This document shows, piece by piece, positions 25,871 through 37,328 of a stretch of 64,000 nucleotides of DNA. The stretch covers positions 1 through 64,000 of the forward strand of contig VTPC01004850.1 in NCBI GenBank assembly GCA_011009095.1, written 5' to 3'. The notes beneath the pieces are model-generated. The model made no database searches, was not told where the DNA came from, and saw nothing but the letters and a program-made list of their open reading frames with translations. Numbering within the stretch: the first letter of the stretch is position 1; every line of letters starts with the position of its first letter. Both the position numbers and the translations under genes were made by a program. Origin of the DNA: Ignelater luminosus (Eukaryota > Arthropoda > Insecta > Coleoptera > Elateridae).

Positions 25871-27749
25871 CGAAATGCGTGTGGGGGGCCTAGATCGGTC
25901 TATGGGATTTCCCTGAGCTTGAAACGGGAAGTTATGACTAATTGCATGGTAGTTCATCTACTACTGGGTCAAAGAAAGAATACGATCTAAATTAATTTTG
26001 ATTTGTCAACTCAATCATGCTTTGTCCAGGTTCTCTAATTTTGTGTAGATCAGAAGTTTTTTGCTTATAAACTATGTACTTAAAACAGAGTTTTCGTGTC
26101 TGCAACGTTACCTTATTATTATGGAATAGAAGATTTCCTTTGTCACTTAAATAGTTTATCGTTCCGTGTAAACTCGTAAGTGAGCTTTTGCGTAACCTGA
26201 AATGAGATATTCTAGGAATTTTACTTTTGAAAACTTATATATCGTAAAGATCTAGTAGTAAAAGACTCTCAAAACCAAAAAATGTAAATTTCTGCAGAGG
26301 CTACGGAAAACCAAATGAAACTCTGAACCAAGTTTCTAGTACTGAGGCGCAGATTGCTAAGAGAAAGAACTCTCAGTTAGAAAGGGCATTTTTAAAGGAA
26401 TCTGTTTTCCTCTCGAATTTAAGAAATATTAATGGATCTAATATTGACGTCACAGCCCTTTTTAATCGATTAATTTTTGGATATTTTTTTATTTGGAAAA
26501 CCTAAGATAGTTAGTACTTCTTATTCGTCTTTTTGACGTATGCTTTTCATGCTTGATATTTTTTGACGTTTCTTATTCTTTCATTTTTCCTGCTTTCGAA
26601 TTTTTTTGTTCTCTGTTATGCGTTACACTTACAGTAATTGTTTTTCCTTTCTTAAAACCGTTTTTAAATGCTTTTCGCAGTCTTTACTGTACAAAATATG
26701 AACTAAAGATCATTTGTGATAATTTCTAATATTAATCTTGTTTTGTTAGAAAAAACATTTCACTACTACAAAAACATGGAGATGGAATTCATTGTTCACG
26801 TCTTTTATTCGTCATTGAATACAGAACAGATCTTCACTCTCTGTTCCAAAATGTCTAAATTTTACCTTAAAATATATAAAAATTTTGAATTAGTTATTCC
26901 TTGCAAACTAATGGTTTGCTTGCAGGCTCACATCAGGACTACAACAGTACAAACAATTGTGTCAAGATGTGAGTGTTCAAGCGATTTCTTTGATGCTCAA
27001 ATTTGAATAAAACGTCCAGATACAACACAAAAAGAAGCAGTTGTTCTCTTCCCTGGGGAAGGAATTGCTGCACGCCTCTGTTTGAAAGACATTATACCTA
27101 TAGAAAAGAAAACAAAAGACAGAAAACACTACTCCGCTGTAATTGACACTACAGCATGAACTTTTAGACCTTTCTGAAAAAAGGAAAAGTTTGAAATTAA
27201 CTATTTGTGTCAAATGTTTCTTGTTTTGGAGTTTTCTTAGAATTTATCTTCCCATCATCCTTTTGTTTTCTTTTAGATTAATTTTAAAATTCGTTTATTT
27301 GTAAATTATTTATTGCTTTCAAAAATGTGTCTATTCATTCAACACATTTTCTATTGGGAAAAATTACTAAAACTGTTAATTCGAATGGAATTAAAATGCT
27401 TTTCCCACGCTATACAATTTTCAAAGCATTGTACCGTTATTTTTTTTTATATATCACCATTCGGAAACACACATAGAAAAGTTGCAGATTGATGAACTTT
27501 GAGGTAATTTTAACAGTCCTCATAAAAAAGCCCATAATAACTTCTGTAATATTAGAAGTTGTCTGCAAAAAAAAGCATTAATACATTGTATACATATGTG
27601 ACAGCGTCTAAAAATTAATTTGATGATGTAAAATGGGCTAGGCTAGTTCGTGAACTTTACTAAAAACAAAGACTTTGAACTCTTAACAAGCTTAAAAGAA
27701 TTTTATGTATTTCGTGTGTATGTCGTAAACTACGCTCCATTCACGAAAT
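25871..27749. other. AT-rich DNA, nothing recognised
   Basis: Frames at 26716-27006 (plus) and 26977-27213 (minus) overlap at their ends, use low-complexity codons and match no known family. Confidence 0.5.
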
Positions 27750-28220
27750 AATAAAAAAAATGGTTTAGAAAAATACAAAAATATCATTAAGTGGGTGCTG
27801 TTTAAATCGAATTCCGAGCGTACAAAAATACGAACGTGTAACTAAACTCGGTGTCAAAAAATACTGTATAAATCTGGCAGATCGATCGTTTGTGTGTGGT
27901 ATTCGTTCGTTCCTGCGAATGCTGGCAGCGGCACTGCTGGCCAGCAGGCGACTCAAAGTCCGGCAAGGCAAACAGCAGGCAAGCACTCCGCGGTGCATTG
28001 ACCGAAAGCGAGTCAGAGCCTCAGTGACCCACTTACGGAAAACATGTGTGAGTTCGGCAACCTTCGATATTTGCCGTTCACACGAACCTGTACACGCACG
28101 CTTTGTTTGTTATTATCGTGAAGTTTTTTTGCACATGCAATTCGTTTTGATTGTTTTATTGATTTCTCACACGGTTTTACGCCGGAAACCTGCAATTTTT
28201 GCAATTTTACATTGTTAAAA
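27750..28220 (+). promoter_or_regulatory. CpG-rich block with TATA box and donor site: possible promoter and 5' exon
   Basis: The block stands out from AT-rich surroundings, with many CpGs at 27880-28110. A TATAAAT motif lies at 27867-27873. Downstream, ACATGT|gtgagt is a good splice-donor match, with gt at 28048. A half-site TGACCC lies at 28025-28030. A plus-strand frame of 108 codons (27892-28218) spans it but resembles no protein that I recognise. One reading is an upstream non-coding first exon, possibly of Hr3, 9 kb away. A GC-rich transposon relic is the alternative. Confidence 0.3.
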
Positions 28221-30009
28221 TGGGCCGGATTAAGGAAATGGGACAGAAAACGTCACGGAATTTCTTCTTAAATCCGGGCATTCACGTTCACTTTAGTACG
28301 ATATACAATACTTACGATTCTTATATGTATTTTTATAGCTTTACATCTTTTGAAATATTCTTTAAGAAAAATTACAGTCGGATGGGAAGAAATAGAGAAT
28401 ATTTTTTTCGTTTCGTTTTGTGTTATTGGATTCAGTACATAGCTTTTAATAATTCATGCCTACCGACCCTTTAGTAGAAGCCACAGATGATAACATTAAA
28501 TTGGTGTAACCTGTCTAATTCTACATATTGCTATTGTTTGTTGCTTGTCAGTTTTGTAAAATTCTATTGAAACAAGGAAGTAACCGCTGGCTGAATTTTT
28601 TTTTTATAATTCCACAAATAACAAAAGCGTTCAATTCGGGGCATATTATAAAAGGTAACGGTATATATTGAATGATGTTTATAATAGGAAATACACAATT
28701 GATTGTCATATAAGCTGAGATCTTTGGCTGACGTCATTTGAACCCACGCCATTATCTGAAGTTTGTTATTATCATCAGCCCAAGATGTTGCATTTCTGTA
28801 TCAAATTGAAATCGTATTCCTAACATGATATTGATTCTGTTATACAAAGGTTTGTTACGTTTACATTTGAATGGCCAAAACTGATAATGGAATTTCCAAG
28901 ACCTGTTAATTAATTGATTCTTCAAATAATCGTTATGAGATTTTTGAGTAATGCAGTCGAGACGGTAACCCTGATGTGAATTTTAAGAGCACAATAGCAT
29001 CATCAATATGTTAGGAAATTATTTTAGACAGTAAACTGTATTTAAAAAAGTTCCTGTAATGGTTTGCTCGTATGGTAAAAAAAAGTCATTGTAGTATTGT
29101 TCATTAAAACAATTGTGTGAGTAGAGTTCCAAAGCGTAACAGAACTTTAATATACCATGAACAATTTGCAGGAAATTTATTACAATATTAAACTAATCTT
29201 TCTTTGACTATTGAAGCATCACATTTAGTATAGTAACTAAGAGACATTGTAAGTTAGTTTTAATCTAGAATCCGCTAGTTTAATATATGATATTCTTGAT
29301 ACGTGTCGCAGTAGTTTGGCTCAAACGTGTTGTATTGAATCAATGTATACTTTATAGAAGGGTTTGAGAATTTAATATTGTAATGTTCAGCTCTGCAATT
29401 ATAATTCTAACTTGTGTATTTCTCTTAAGAATTTCTTGGGAAACTCCAAAAAGACGAGTTAATTCGAATTTGTTTATGTCATGATTATTCAGCCGAATAT
29501 TCCCATTTTGTTTTCACTTAAGTATGGCTGTGCAGAATTTAAATATTTTCTTGTTGTAAATACAATTTTGTCTAAATACAAATTCATTTCTTAAACAGTA
29601 AAATCTTCTCACAAAGCTTAGCACACTAGAAATGAGTTTATTCAAAATATTGATCACAATTGAATTTAACAATATTGCAATTGAACATTACATATGGCCA
29701 TATAATTCATCTCTTCCTCCAACTTTTGTTTTTAATAAAAGTTTTTGCTAAGATGAATTTCGAGGTTTCACGTTTTTGAAGGGGTTAGATTAGAACAGCC
29801 TAAGAGCTATAAATGTTATTTTGAGATAATGAAGTACAAAGTTTGACTTCTTATGGGTTATTCCATACAGATGGCTTTTTTATTTAGCTACTACATGGGA
29901 ACACGTACAGATATTAATTTGACAATTTTACCACTGAATCAAAGCTTTCTATAGTACTACAAACTACGCTTGAGTCATTTTAACAAAAAATGTCACTTAG
30001 GCGGTTTGT

Positions 30010-30040
30010 TGTATTGTATTGTGTTGTATTGTATTGTATA
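30010..30040. repeat. GTATT microsatellite
   Basis: About six units of GTATT with one variant (GTGTT). Confidence 0.85.
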
Positions 30041-30651
30041 TCGCGATATTTTATCTTCCTATAGTGTTTTCCAACGTCTGCAGTTTATAATATACCTTGA
30101 TGATAGTAACAGATTTTATATAAAAATAGCACATAGCAAAAAGAAGTAAACACAAACGAAGACTTTTGACAAAAACCACAGCCCAGAAATTGTCTTGATA
30201 AAGAATATTTACTCTAGTTTTTAACGTTCGAACAGCTATACCTTTTCGTTGGTTACGCTTGGTTTAGGTGGTGAATTGAATAATATTTAACATGAACTTC
30301 AGCATTAGGGTTTAGAAGACATAAGATACAAGCAAAATATATTATGGATAATGCGAATATCAATGAATGGCTTCGAAACTGCAAGTGCAAGACAGAATTG
30401 TTTTCTCCCTGTCTCTCTATCAACATAGCAAACTCAAAATGTCCATCATGAAGTATAATCAGAAAGTCTCAGTTATAACTCTTTTGATCTTCAACAATTT
30501 TGTCTTTTATTTCTATGACAGCTTGATCAGAAACGTTTTTATGTTAAATTCCTTAGCTATTTTCTTTCTCTAGAACTTGTACAGGAATTCAAGTCGTCTT
30601 ATCTTTGTTGAAAACGCCTCTTTTGGTCTGTTTAACGCCTTTACGCGAATC

Positions 30652-30925
30652 TTTATCTGAAGGCAAGTTCTTCTTGTTCTTAGATTGTCTTAGTTTATCT
30701 TATGTTTTTTATAGCCCAAAGTTTCCGAAACTGCAACAAATATCATGAAATTTCCTTCCAAAATTCTCATACATGGTATTTTTATCTGGAGGCAAGTTCT
30801 TCTTGTTCTTAGATTGTCTTGATTTACGTTATGTTTGTTAACGTCATGAAATTTTATTTGCCTAGCGTTCCCGAACATGCCACAAATATCTTCAAATTTC
30901 TTTCCAAAATTTTCATGTATGGTCT
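30652..30925. repeat. Two-copy tandem repeat, unit about 130 bases
   Basis: TTTATCTGAAGGCAAGTTCT...TTAGATTGTCTTAG and the text after it (30652-30780) recur at 30781-30925 (TTTATCTGGAGGCAAGTTCT...TTAGATTGTCTTGA), followed in both by CCAAAATT.TCAT. and TATGGT. The second copy is slightly longer. Confidence 0.7.
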
Positions 30926-31089
30926 GAAGGCTTGCTTTAACTGCCTTTATTATTCTGATTGAAGATAAATCGAAAACTACGAGACGTGACACAAAGATGC
31001 ATAATAAAAGATATTGAAAGTTAGTCGGTAGCTTCACTACATACCATATAACCTACTTAGAATTTTGTGCTCTTATTTTGAGAACTCAA

Positions 31090-31510
31090 CAAAGAAAAAT
31101 AAACTCAGCAATTATAAGAAGCGTTATTACATATGCTGCTGAAGTATAGGAAATAGCGAAAAGGAACAGACGAAGACTGCTGGATATCAAAATGGATTAC
31201 TGGCGAAGAAGAATTGGACACTCGAGAAGTGGTAAAATAAGACATTCGAAGAGAATAAAAGATTTTTAAAGACATGGTACAGGCACGTGAGAAATATGGA
31301 AGGGTAAAGATGACCAAAAAGACACCACCGGAGAAACAGATGTAAGAATGATCAAGACAGCCATAGATCAAAAGTATTGAGATGGCAATAGCCGCATGGT
31401 ATTTACAAAAAAAATAATATTTGGATAGCCTGGCAACTGGCAGCGGTGAGATGGTGAAAGACGTAGAGCAACTTGGATGTATTTATTTCGAGGACCTGTG
31501 CTTATCATTA
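31090..31510 (+). pseudogene. 3' end of a non-LTR retrotransposon, degenerate
   Basis: Plus-strand codons read IIRSVITYAAEV, then a stop, then EIAKRNRRRLLDIKMDYWRRR, then KIRHSKRIK. After a shift come WYRHVRNMEG, later TPPEKQ, and near 31420 NIWIAWQLA or similar. This is the order seen at the C-terminus of many insect LINE ORF2 proteins (TYG-ETW, MDYLRRS-R, WYGHV-RM, PPGRRRRGRP, a final Trp-rich stretch). Multiple stops and frameshifts are present. The clade is not certain from this much. Confidence 0.75.
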
Positions 31511-33140
31511 TTTATACTATGTTTGCTACTGTAGGTACATATCTAGTAAATTAACCTGTCCCGATTCATTTGAGAAAATTTAAGAATTGAACTTCATTAA
31601 TTTTTAAAAGTCACGTCTAGAAGATGCGTAGTTAGACCAGGAACTAGGGACAAGTTTTTTAGGTATTTCTTTACAAGCACTTGAGTATATCGTGGTAAAC
31701 CGAATTCTGCAGAAATTTCCATAACTGGAAAATTTGAAGATTAGTAATCTTCTCTCTAGATTCAATTTAATCATCTAACTATGGTTTCTTTTTTCTTGTT
31801 ACCTATTACTGCTTTATTACATCTCTTGGGAACCTACACTTAGATATTTTCATTGAGTTTTCTTCGCTTTTTCACAAACCGAAAGCTTCCTTTAGTTTGA
31901 TTCCTGATCACTGTCAAAACCACTAAACGCATATATTTTATTCATGTTTGTTCTATGTCAAGAGTAGGACTTATATTGCAAGTTAACATTTTGGAAAAAA
32001 GAAGTTACATCAAACCAGTAACGTCTTTTGCTAAAACAAAGGCAATATTGAAAGTAGATGGAGCAAATGGAGAAATGATTTTAGAAAAACAAGAACAAAA
32101 TTCTGAAATGAGTCTAAGATAGAAGCACACAGAACTCTATTCATCAGATTTTGTTAGGTTGTGTGATAGGCCCAAGGCGTGCTCTAAAAATTTATCTGCA
32201 ACTAAATTATTGAGTTTTTCCTTTTTAGGGAAATCAAATTCTAACAACTCCAATAAAATAAAAAATGCTAATTACCTACCTGAATTATTTCTAGAAAAGC
32301 AGAAAATAAAAAAATTAAATTTAATATCATTTTATCGGATTATTATTTTATTAAACACCAAATGTCTTGACAAATTTGGTATCATAACAGGAAGAAAAGT
32401 ATTTGTTAGGTTATTATCGCTAATTGGCTTCCAGCTAATAAAAGGAATTGACACATCAGTTTTTCGGTAAGACTATTTTTTGTGTCCAATGAAAATAGTG
32501 ACTAAAACTAAAAATAAAGTAACATGGAATTTAAAGTTACATAAGAAAATAAAAAAAATTAAAAATTGATTTCTTTTGATATTTTTCTCTCTAATTAAGA
32601 TAAATGTGAATTTTAAGGAAAGTTTGCAAATATTAAATTCAAGGTCTTAAATTTATTTTCTTAAGCCGATTATAACAAAATTATTATTACATAAAAATAT
32701 TAAATTTCACTTCAACGTCAAAGTGTATTTAGCGTTTCACCTTCCTAAACACTTAAACTGTAATTTTTTGGTTCGGTGGAGAAATCAAAAATTACTGGAA
32801 ATTGCCTAATGTATATATACGTACTTCTCTTTAAAAATATTGCGAAAACTTTGGAGGTAATACTGAAAAGTTGCAAGACAGATAATTTATTCGTATTAGA
32901 ATTTGCAATAATATTTTATGAGTTGAAGATAGGAAAAATTTAGGAACGTGCAGATTTAATCTTCCCATATCGTAATGTTGTTTGTGCTATAATAACAAGT
33001 AAATCTTATCAGTAAACAGATCAACTATTCGAAGTATGGGCTAGAATATTCACTATGATAAGGAACTTAGATAATTTTAGGCAAATTCTGTCGGTTTCAA
33101 CAGGCGTGTGTGAGTTATGTTTAAAAATATGTTTTTTGTG

Positions 33141-33153
33141 AGGTCATTAAACT
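33141..33153 (+). promoter_or_regulatory. Ecdysone response element-like site, 12 of 13
   Basis: AGGTCATTAAACT has a perfect AGGTCA half-site, a T spacer and a second half-site with one mismatch (TAAACT). It is in the same orientation as the neighbouring sites. Confidence 0.3.
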
Positions 33154-33565
33154 CTTTTTGTTTTCGGAATTTATTTAGACGTCGTTAAGTTGTGCATACT
33201 TGCAGCTGATAGTGTTGAATTTATTTTTTTGCTACTGAAACGCTCTTTTTCTCTGCGTGTAAGTAAATATAATGACGATTTGTTTGCGTTTTATTAATTA
33301 ATAGTATTCGCTGTTACAATTGGCTCCCTGCTTTTATCCCAACAAACAATTGTGTGCACACCTGCTGTGCGAAGAGCTTAACTTTACTTTTTCCTGCTGA
33401 GAATTTCTTATATCCCCTGTGAATTTTAAATAATTTTTTTCTCGAAAGGAATTTTTCAATGAGGGGTGTTAATATTAAAAAAAATGTGTTTGAAAAATCG
33501 CGAATCGCATCGATAATTTCCGATCGAGTCCGAAGGGTCCTTATAATCATCATCATAGTATAGGA

Positions 33566-33578
33566 GGGTCGTTGAACT
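33566..33578 (+). promoter_or_regulatory. Ecdysone response element-like site, 12 of 13
   Basis: GGGTCGTTGAACT differs at one base from the IR-1 consensus and from the exact site 2 kb downstream. Both are followed by TT, so the shared core is GGGTCNTTGAACTTT. It sits in CpG-richer DNA. Confidence 0.35.
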
Positions 33579-34488
33579 TTCCCAGAGTGGGGATACCCCT
33601 ACGTCACGATTCCGGGGCTACGACGTACGTTCACGCTTGATCGTAGCAGGAATCCAGCAGGAATTGTAGGAGATAAAGATACAACACGAACAAGACGTCG
33701 CAGCCTCAAGTACATTCCCGTATTACTACACAGATACATGGACAATTTGCTGCGACAAGACTTTCTTAAAAAATGCCCAAAATATGTGCTGAATTTTCCG
33801 GGATAACGTACGCATTGCGTCCTGGCAAATGACTCCTGGTATTTGTGCGGATTATTGGGCAGGATAGTGCGGGGATGCCGAATCTGAGTGATTGTGAAAT
33901 ATGTGATGCTGATTAACAAAGAGTGTGATTGTGATTTTTTCTTTCTAAGTGCCTCTCAGGTGGTGTTTGTTACCTTTTGTTGTAAATATTTTTATTTTTA
34001 ATCAAATTTGCGTGATACAATTTTTGGCAGCTGTAAAAAAACAAATTTAAAGTACGCTCGAGAATTTGTAATAAAATTGTGGATAGAATAAAAATATGAC
34101 TCAGTGTTGCGGGGGTGTTACATAAACAGTAGTGTTTTCTTGTTTGTTATTCTTAGGATATTTACCTGGATCCACCATATAAGAAATTTAAGTGAAACAC
34201 TTTAAATTGCATCTTTTGTATTACAGTAATTATGAAACTGCATATGAAAATATCAGAATACGTAAATATTATTACAACTCACGTGCTGTTGTAGTAATAA
34301 GCGATAAGGAAATTATAAAAGTTGAGCGAGAGAATAAATTCCTAATAAAATTAGATTTGCATGAATTTAGTGGCGCCTGGCTTTATTTTTGCTCGAGTGC
34401 TTTGCTCTTGTTTACTAATGTTTAATATGTAATTAGTTGTCTAAATTTTAAAAAGATAAGTTTGTATTGTTGTTGCTTTATCGCACAT

Positions 34489-34501
34489 CGGTCATTGACA
34501 T
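34489..34501 (+). promoter_or_regulatory. Weak IR-1 site, 11 of 13
   Basis: CGGTCATTGACAT has a perfect palindromic core GTCA-T-TGAC but misses the consensus at both outer positions. Matches of this quality are expected by chance about once in 2.5 kb, so it counts only as part of the local group. Confidence 0.2.
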
Positions 34502-35610
34502 TTATCTAAAAATAAATGTTTATAATAATTGTTTTTATATGTAATTACGGAATTAAACTCTTCTGCTTTTTCGGTGCACCGATGTAATTTTATTTTTGGG
34601 TTTCAATTTTAATGGGAGATTCCTTTTATTGATTCACACGTAGTTACTTATTACTTAACGGATAAAATTTTAAATTCGAAACCGGAATTCCTCGTCGTTG
34701 TAAAAGCAACCTCGTTCGCGGCATTTGTTTTGGCAGTCGAATTTTATATAGTTCTGGATAGTTTTTCGTGGGCATCTTTAGTAAATATGTATTTTCGGGA
34801 TAAACTTCGCTAATTATAAATCCATAAATATACATATATTCGCTCGCTCAACGCGGTTATAACGATTGCATCTTTCGTTGAGCCATATTCGGCGGTGAAC
34901 AACCTCGAGTTCAATGGCTTTGCCGCGCCTCTAAACAGAAACCGCTTTGCCGTTTTCATGGTGTGCACTAAATAAACACTCAATACGGCCTTGTGTGCCG
35001 CTCTTTCGAACTACCCCCGATGCTACAGCAAATGACACATGATATTTTTAAAATGCGTGGATTTTAAGATGCCCGGCTTTTTTATTTTATTTTTGATTGA
35101 CGTGAATGAGTTCATGTGTTGGTGTTAAGTTACGAATTGCTGAAAATTTGTACACTTTTTTCTTCTACTTTTGATTTATGAAGGTATTTGTTTGGGTTTT
35201 GGGGTTGAAATCGTTAAAATAGTTTCTTGTAGTTACAACCTTTGAGGTATCAATACCTTACGTATATATGATATTTATTTGTGAATAATTCTGACGTTTT
35301 TTTGCAAAAAAAATAAAATTTCCCAACTTTTTAATTTTAAACTTTTCTAGAAAAGAGCAAATTTTAGTTTTTATTGTTTATATAAAAAGAAAACATCAAA
35401 TTGTCTGTCCACCTCCAAAATAAATTTGGAGGTCTAATACACTTCCTATATCTTTGGTGATAAGAAGTTCCTCTCTACTCATATCGTTTAAATTTATCAG
35501 AAAAAAGAGGGAAATTCATAAAATTAATTTATTTATAAAATACTGAAGATTATTAAAAAAATATTTTTGATGAATGTTTTATACATTGATTTAGCTACTT
35601 TCGACTTCAA

Positions 35611-35623
35611 GGGTCATTGAACT
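35611..35623 (+). promoter_or_regulatory. Ecdysone response element candidate, exact consensus match
   Basis: The sequence GGGTCATTGAACT matches every position of the EcR/USP inverted-repeat-1 consensus RGKTCANTGAMCY. It lies 1438 bases upstream of the Hr3 ATG. With equal base frequencies an exact match is expected about once per million bases. Hr3 is a known direct ecdysone target in other insects, so the position makes sense. Binding is inferred. Confidence 0.6.
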
Positions 35624-36716
35624 TTGGGAATTCTATACAAGTCGTACATTATATGGATCTGGGAATTTTATTTAAGAATTTTTCCGTTGGGAAATGTTAT
35701 CGTTTAAAAAAGTTTGACAGCTTTTGGGCGTTTAAAGTAATACTTTGAATATTTTACCTTGAGATAAATTGCATTTTTCGATTTATGACTGTTTGGAAAT
35801 TTTCAGAAAATCTTTATATTTAAGTTTAATTGCAAATAAATTTAACAACATTGATTAATTTCTCTTAATTATACTTCAACACTTATTGATCTTTTTATGT
35901 AAATAATAAAAATAATTATATCACAAGAAACATTTGTAATAATTAAAGGTCAGTTTCCATTGGAGATATACACATTCCAATAAATGTCAATTTACCCTTT
36001 TTTAGTGTGTAAGACATGTTTCTAATTTAACGAATTCAAACTTTTGTTAATCGTCAGTGCATCCTTTAATTTTATTTCGAAAAATTCAAAATAAAGCCTG
36101 GTTCCCATTAAAGGCTTGCATGGTTTTTGCGCAAGTACATTTAATAAAAGTAATTTTCAACCGTTTCTTAAAATCTTCTTAATGAGAAATCTAAATAAAA
36201 TTAAAATAATTTGATGGGAACCAAATTTGTAAAATTATTTCATTACTCTGATCCTAAAGGACTTTTTATTTTCATTTATATATTTTTGTAGGAGTAATTT
36301 TTAATTGATATTGATATCTTATTTATGGTGGTCGTTTATAGTGTAATTAGCTTCCGAAATTGCTGATTAATTTTCTACTTTCATAAATATCAGTTTTTGT
36401 TTTGCTCAATTGAAAACAAAGAGTATTGACCCTTTTTGTACTGATTGCACGATTCAATTTACCAACGACCCGTGGTCTTATCAGCGAGTAAAAAGTCGTG
36501 TACAAAAGCATCCTAAATTGATTAACACCAACACACATTGTATACGTAGATACGTATACATTGCACAATCTTGTATTCCTTACAGTACAATTTCTTACAT
36601 GTTATTACATCGAAAGAGCGACATTCTTTGCCTAAATTTAAAAAAGATAAACAAAAAAGAATTTCCACTTTTTCTTTTTGCTTTGTAGGTTTTCTTTAAC
36701 TCAGTTTCAGATTAGA

Positions 36717-36794
36717 ATGGAGATCGACGTTTACGAATTTTTACATGATTTCCAAGAAAATAATCGAAACTTTAGAAGTACTTGTGTTAAGTAA
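36717..36794 (+). other. Short ORF upstream of Hr3, 25 codons
   Basis: An ATG with good context (agaATGG) follows a pyrimidine-rich ctcagtttcag. The frame encodes MEIDVYEFLHDF and a further 13 residues, then stops at 36792-36794. It could be an upstream ORF in the Hr3 leader, or chance. The phase of the nearby donor-like gtaaaa does not fit Hr3 exon 2, so it is not an alternative Hr3 start exon as it stands. Confidence 0.25.
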
Positions 36795-37048
36795 AAGTGA
36801 TGTAGTTTACAGAAACAAACATTTCTTAAAGCCAACTTAAAAAAAAATAAACCTGACGAATCCGTCCTAAAATTATCTCATATATACATTTAGTGCGGAA
36901 AAAATATTCGTACTTAATTCGTCCATCGATACAGTGTGCGTCTTAAGTATTACTGTTAAGTTTAAAATCGGCCAGTTGGGCCGCTTGGCCATGAAACGAT
37001 TTGCTACAGTAAGTGGCGGTTACAAACGAACGTCAGTGGTGTTGTACA
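36795..37048 (+). promoter_or_regulatory. Probable Hr3 5' untranslated region and possible core promoter
   Basis: Directly upstream of the Hr3 start codon. A TATATA stretch lies near 36882, and a GC-rich patch with three GGCC motifs (36970-36990) sits just before an upstream ATG. No clear splice acceptor with a pyrimidine tract is visible, so the coding exon may simply extend 5' to a transcription start in this interval. An upstream non-coding exon spliced to the weak ctacag at about 37009 cannot be excluded. The start site is not determinable from sequence alone. Confidence 0.35.
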
Positions 37049-37086
37049 ATGGACTCTTTTCAAGAGTTGTTCAGGGGCGAGGATAA
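36991..37086 (+). other. Upstream ORF overlapping the Hr3 start codon
   Basis: An ATG (G at -3) opens a 31-codon frame, +1 relative to Hr3, which ends at TAA 37084-37086, 35 bases past the Hr3 ATG at 37049. If the transcript includes it, ribosomes starting here would bypass the Hr3 start, so it could lower translation. The arrangement is read directly from the sequence. Its use depends on the unknown transcription start. Confidence 0.5.
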
Positions 37087-37328
37087 CTGGTCAGCTGGTT
37101 CAGGAAGAGAACTTCGGGGTGGGGGTGATATTTCTTCAACTGATTCACGTTCTACAACGCCACCTCCGCAACAACAACAGCAACAACCGCCGCAGCAACA
37201 ATCTCAACAACAGTTGTTACAACAGCAACAACCACAACAACAGCAGCAGCAACAACAACAACAACAACAACAACAACAGCAACAATCATCAGGAGATGAT
37301 CGGGCAAGAAATGCCAATTCAATTAGAG
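37049..37328 (+). CDS. Hr3: Hr3 coding exon 1: polyglutamine-rich N-terminus
   Basis: This exon encodes 93 residues plus the first base of codon 94. The chosen ATG (37049) is the first in frame after an in-frame TAA at 37010-37012 and has a good context, with A at -3 and G at +4. The protein starts [14 protein letters not shown], continues through a Gly/Ser/Thr-rich stretch, then a proline-broken glutamine tract (about residues 41-79, ending in 17 consecutive Gln), and finishes NANSIR. The donor AGAG|gtttgt leaves phase 1, and the split G joins CC of the next exon to give the [10 protein letters not shown] junction expected from other insect HR3 proteins (there [15 protein letters not shown]). 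The N-terminal sequence differs from the MFDMW-type start that I know from other insect HR3 isoforms, so this may be an alternative first coding exon. A further 5' non-coding exon is possible. Confidence 0.85.

Larger units (their letters stand above)
28221..33140. other. AT-rich DNA with LINE fragment and repeats only
   Basis: No host gene is visible apart from the separately listed repeats and LINE remnant. A 103-codon plus-strand frame at 32159-32470 is Lys/Asn/Ile-rich and probably chance. Confidence 0.5.
33300..35050. promoter_or_regulatory. CpG-richer upstream region, possible Hr3 promoter or enhancer
   Basis: Two stretches (about 33540-33930 and 34660-35040) are clearly richer in GC and CpG than the surrounding AT-rich DNA. 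They contain runs such as ctacgacgtacgttcacg and tattcggcggtgaac. No convincing coding frame is present; a 106-codon minus-strand frame at 33599-33919 matches nothing I know. IR-1 sites lie within and around the region. It could be a promoter, a 5' non-coding exon or an old transposon remnant. Confidence 0.3.

Noticed and set aside
28018-28030. GCCTCAGTGACCC as an ecdysone response element
   Set aside because: Only 11 of 13 to consensus, and such matches are common by chance; only the TGACCC half-site is good.
33599-33919. 106-codon minus-strand frame in the CpG-rich region
   Set aside because: No recognisable domain, and codon use does not resemble a conserved protein. Treated as regulatory or relic DNA.
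36717-36794. Alternative Hr3 start exon
   Set aside because: Its donor-like gtaaaa would leave phase 2, which does not join to exon 2 (phase 1).
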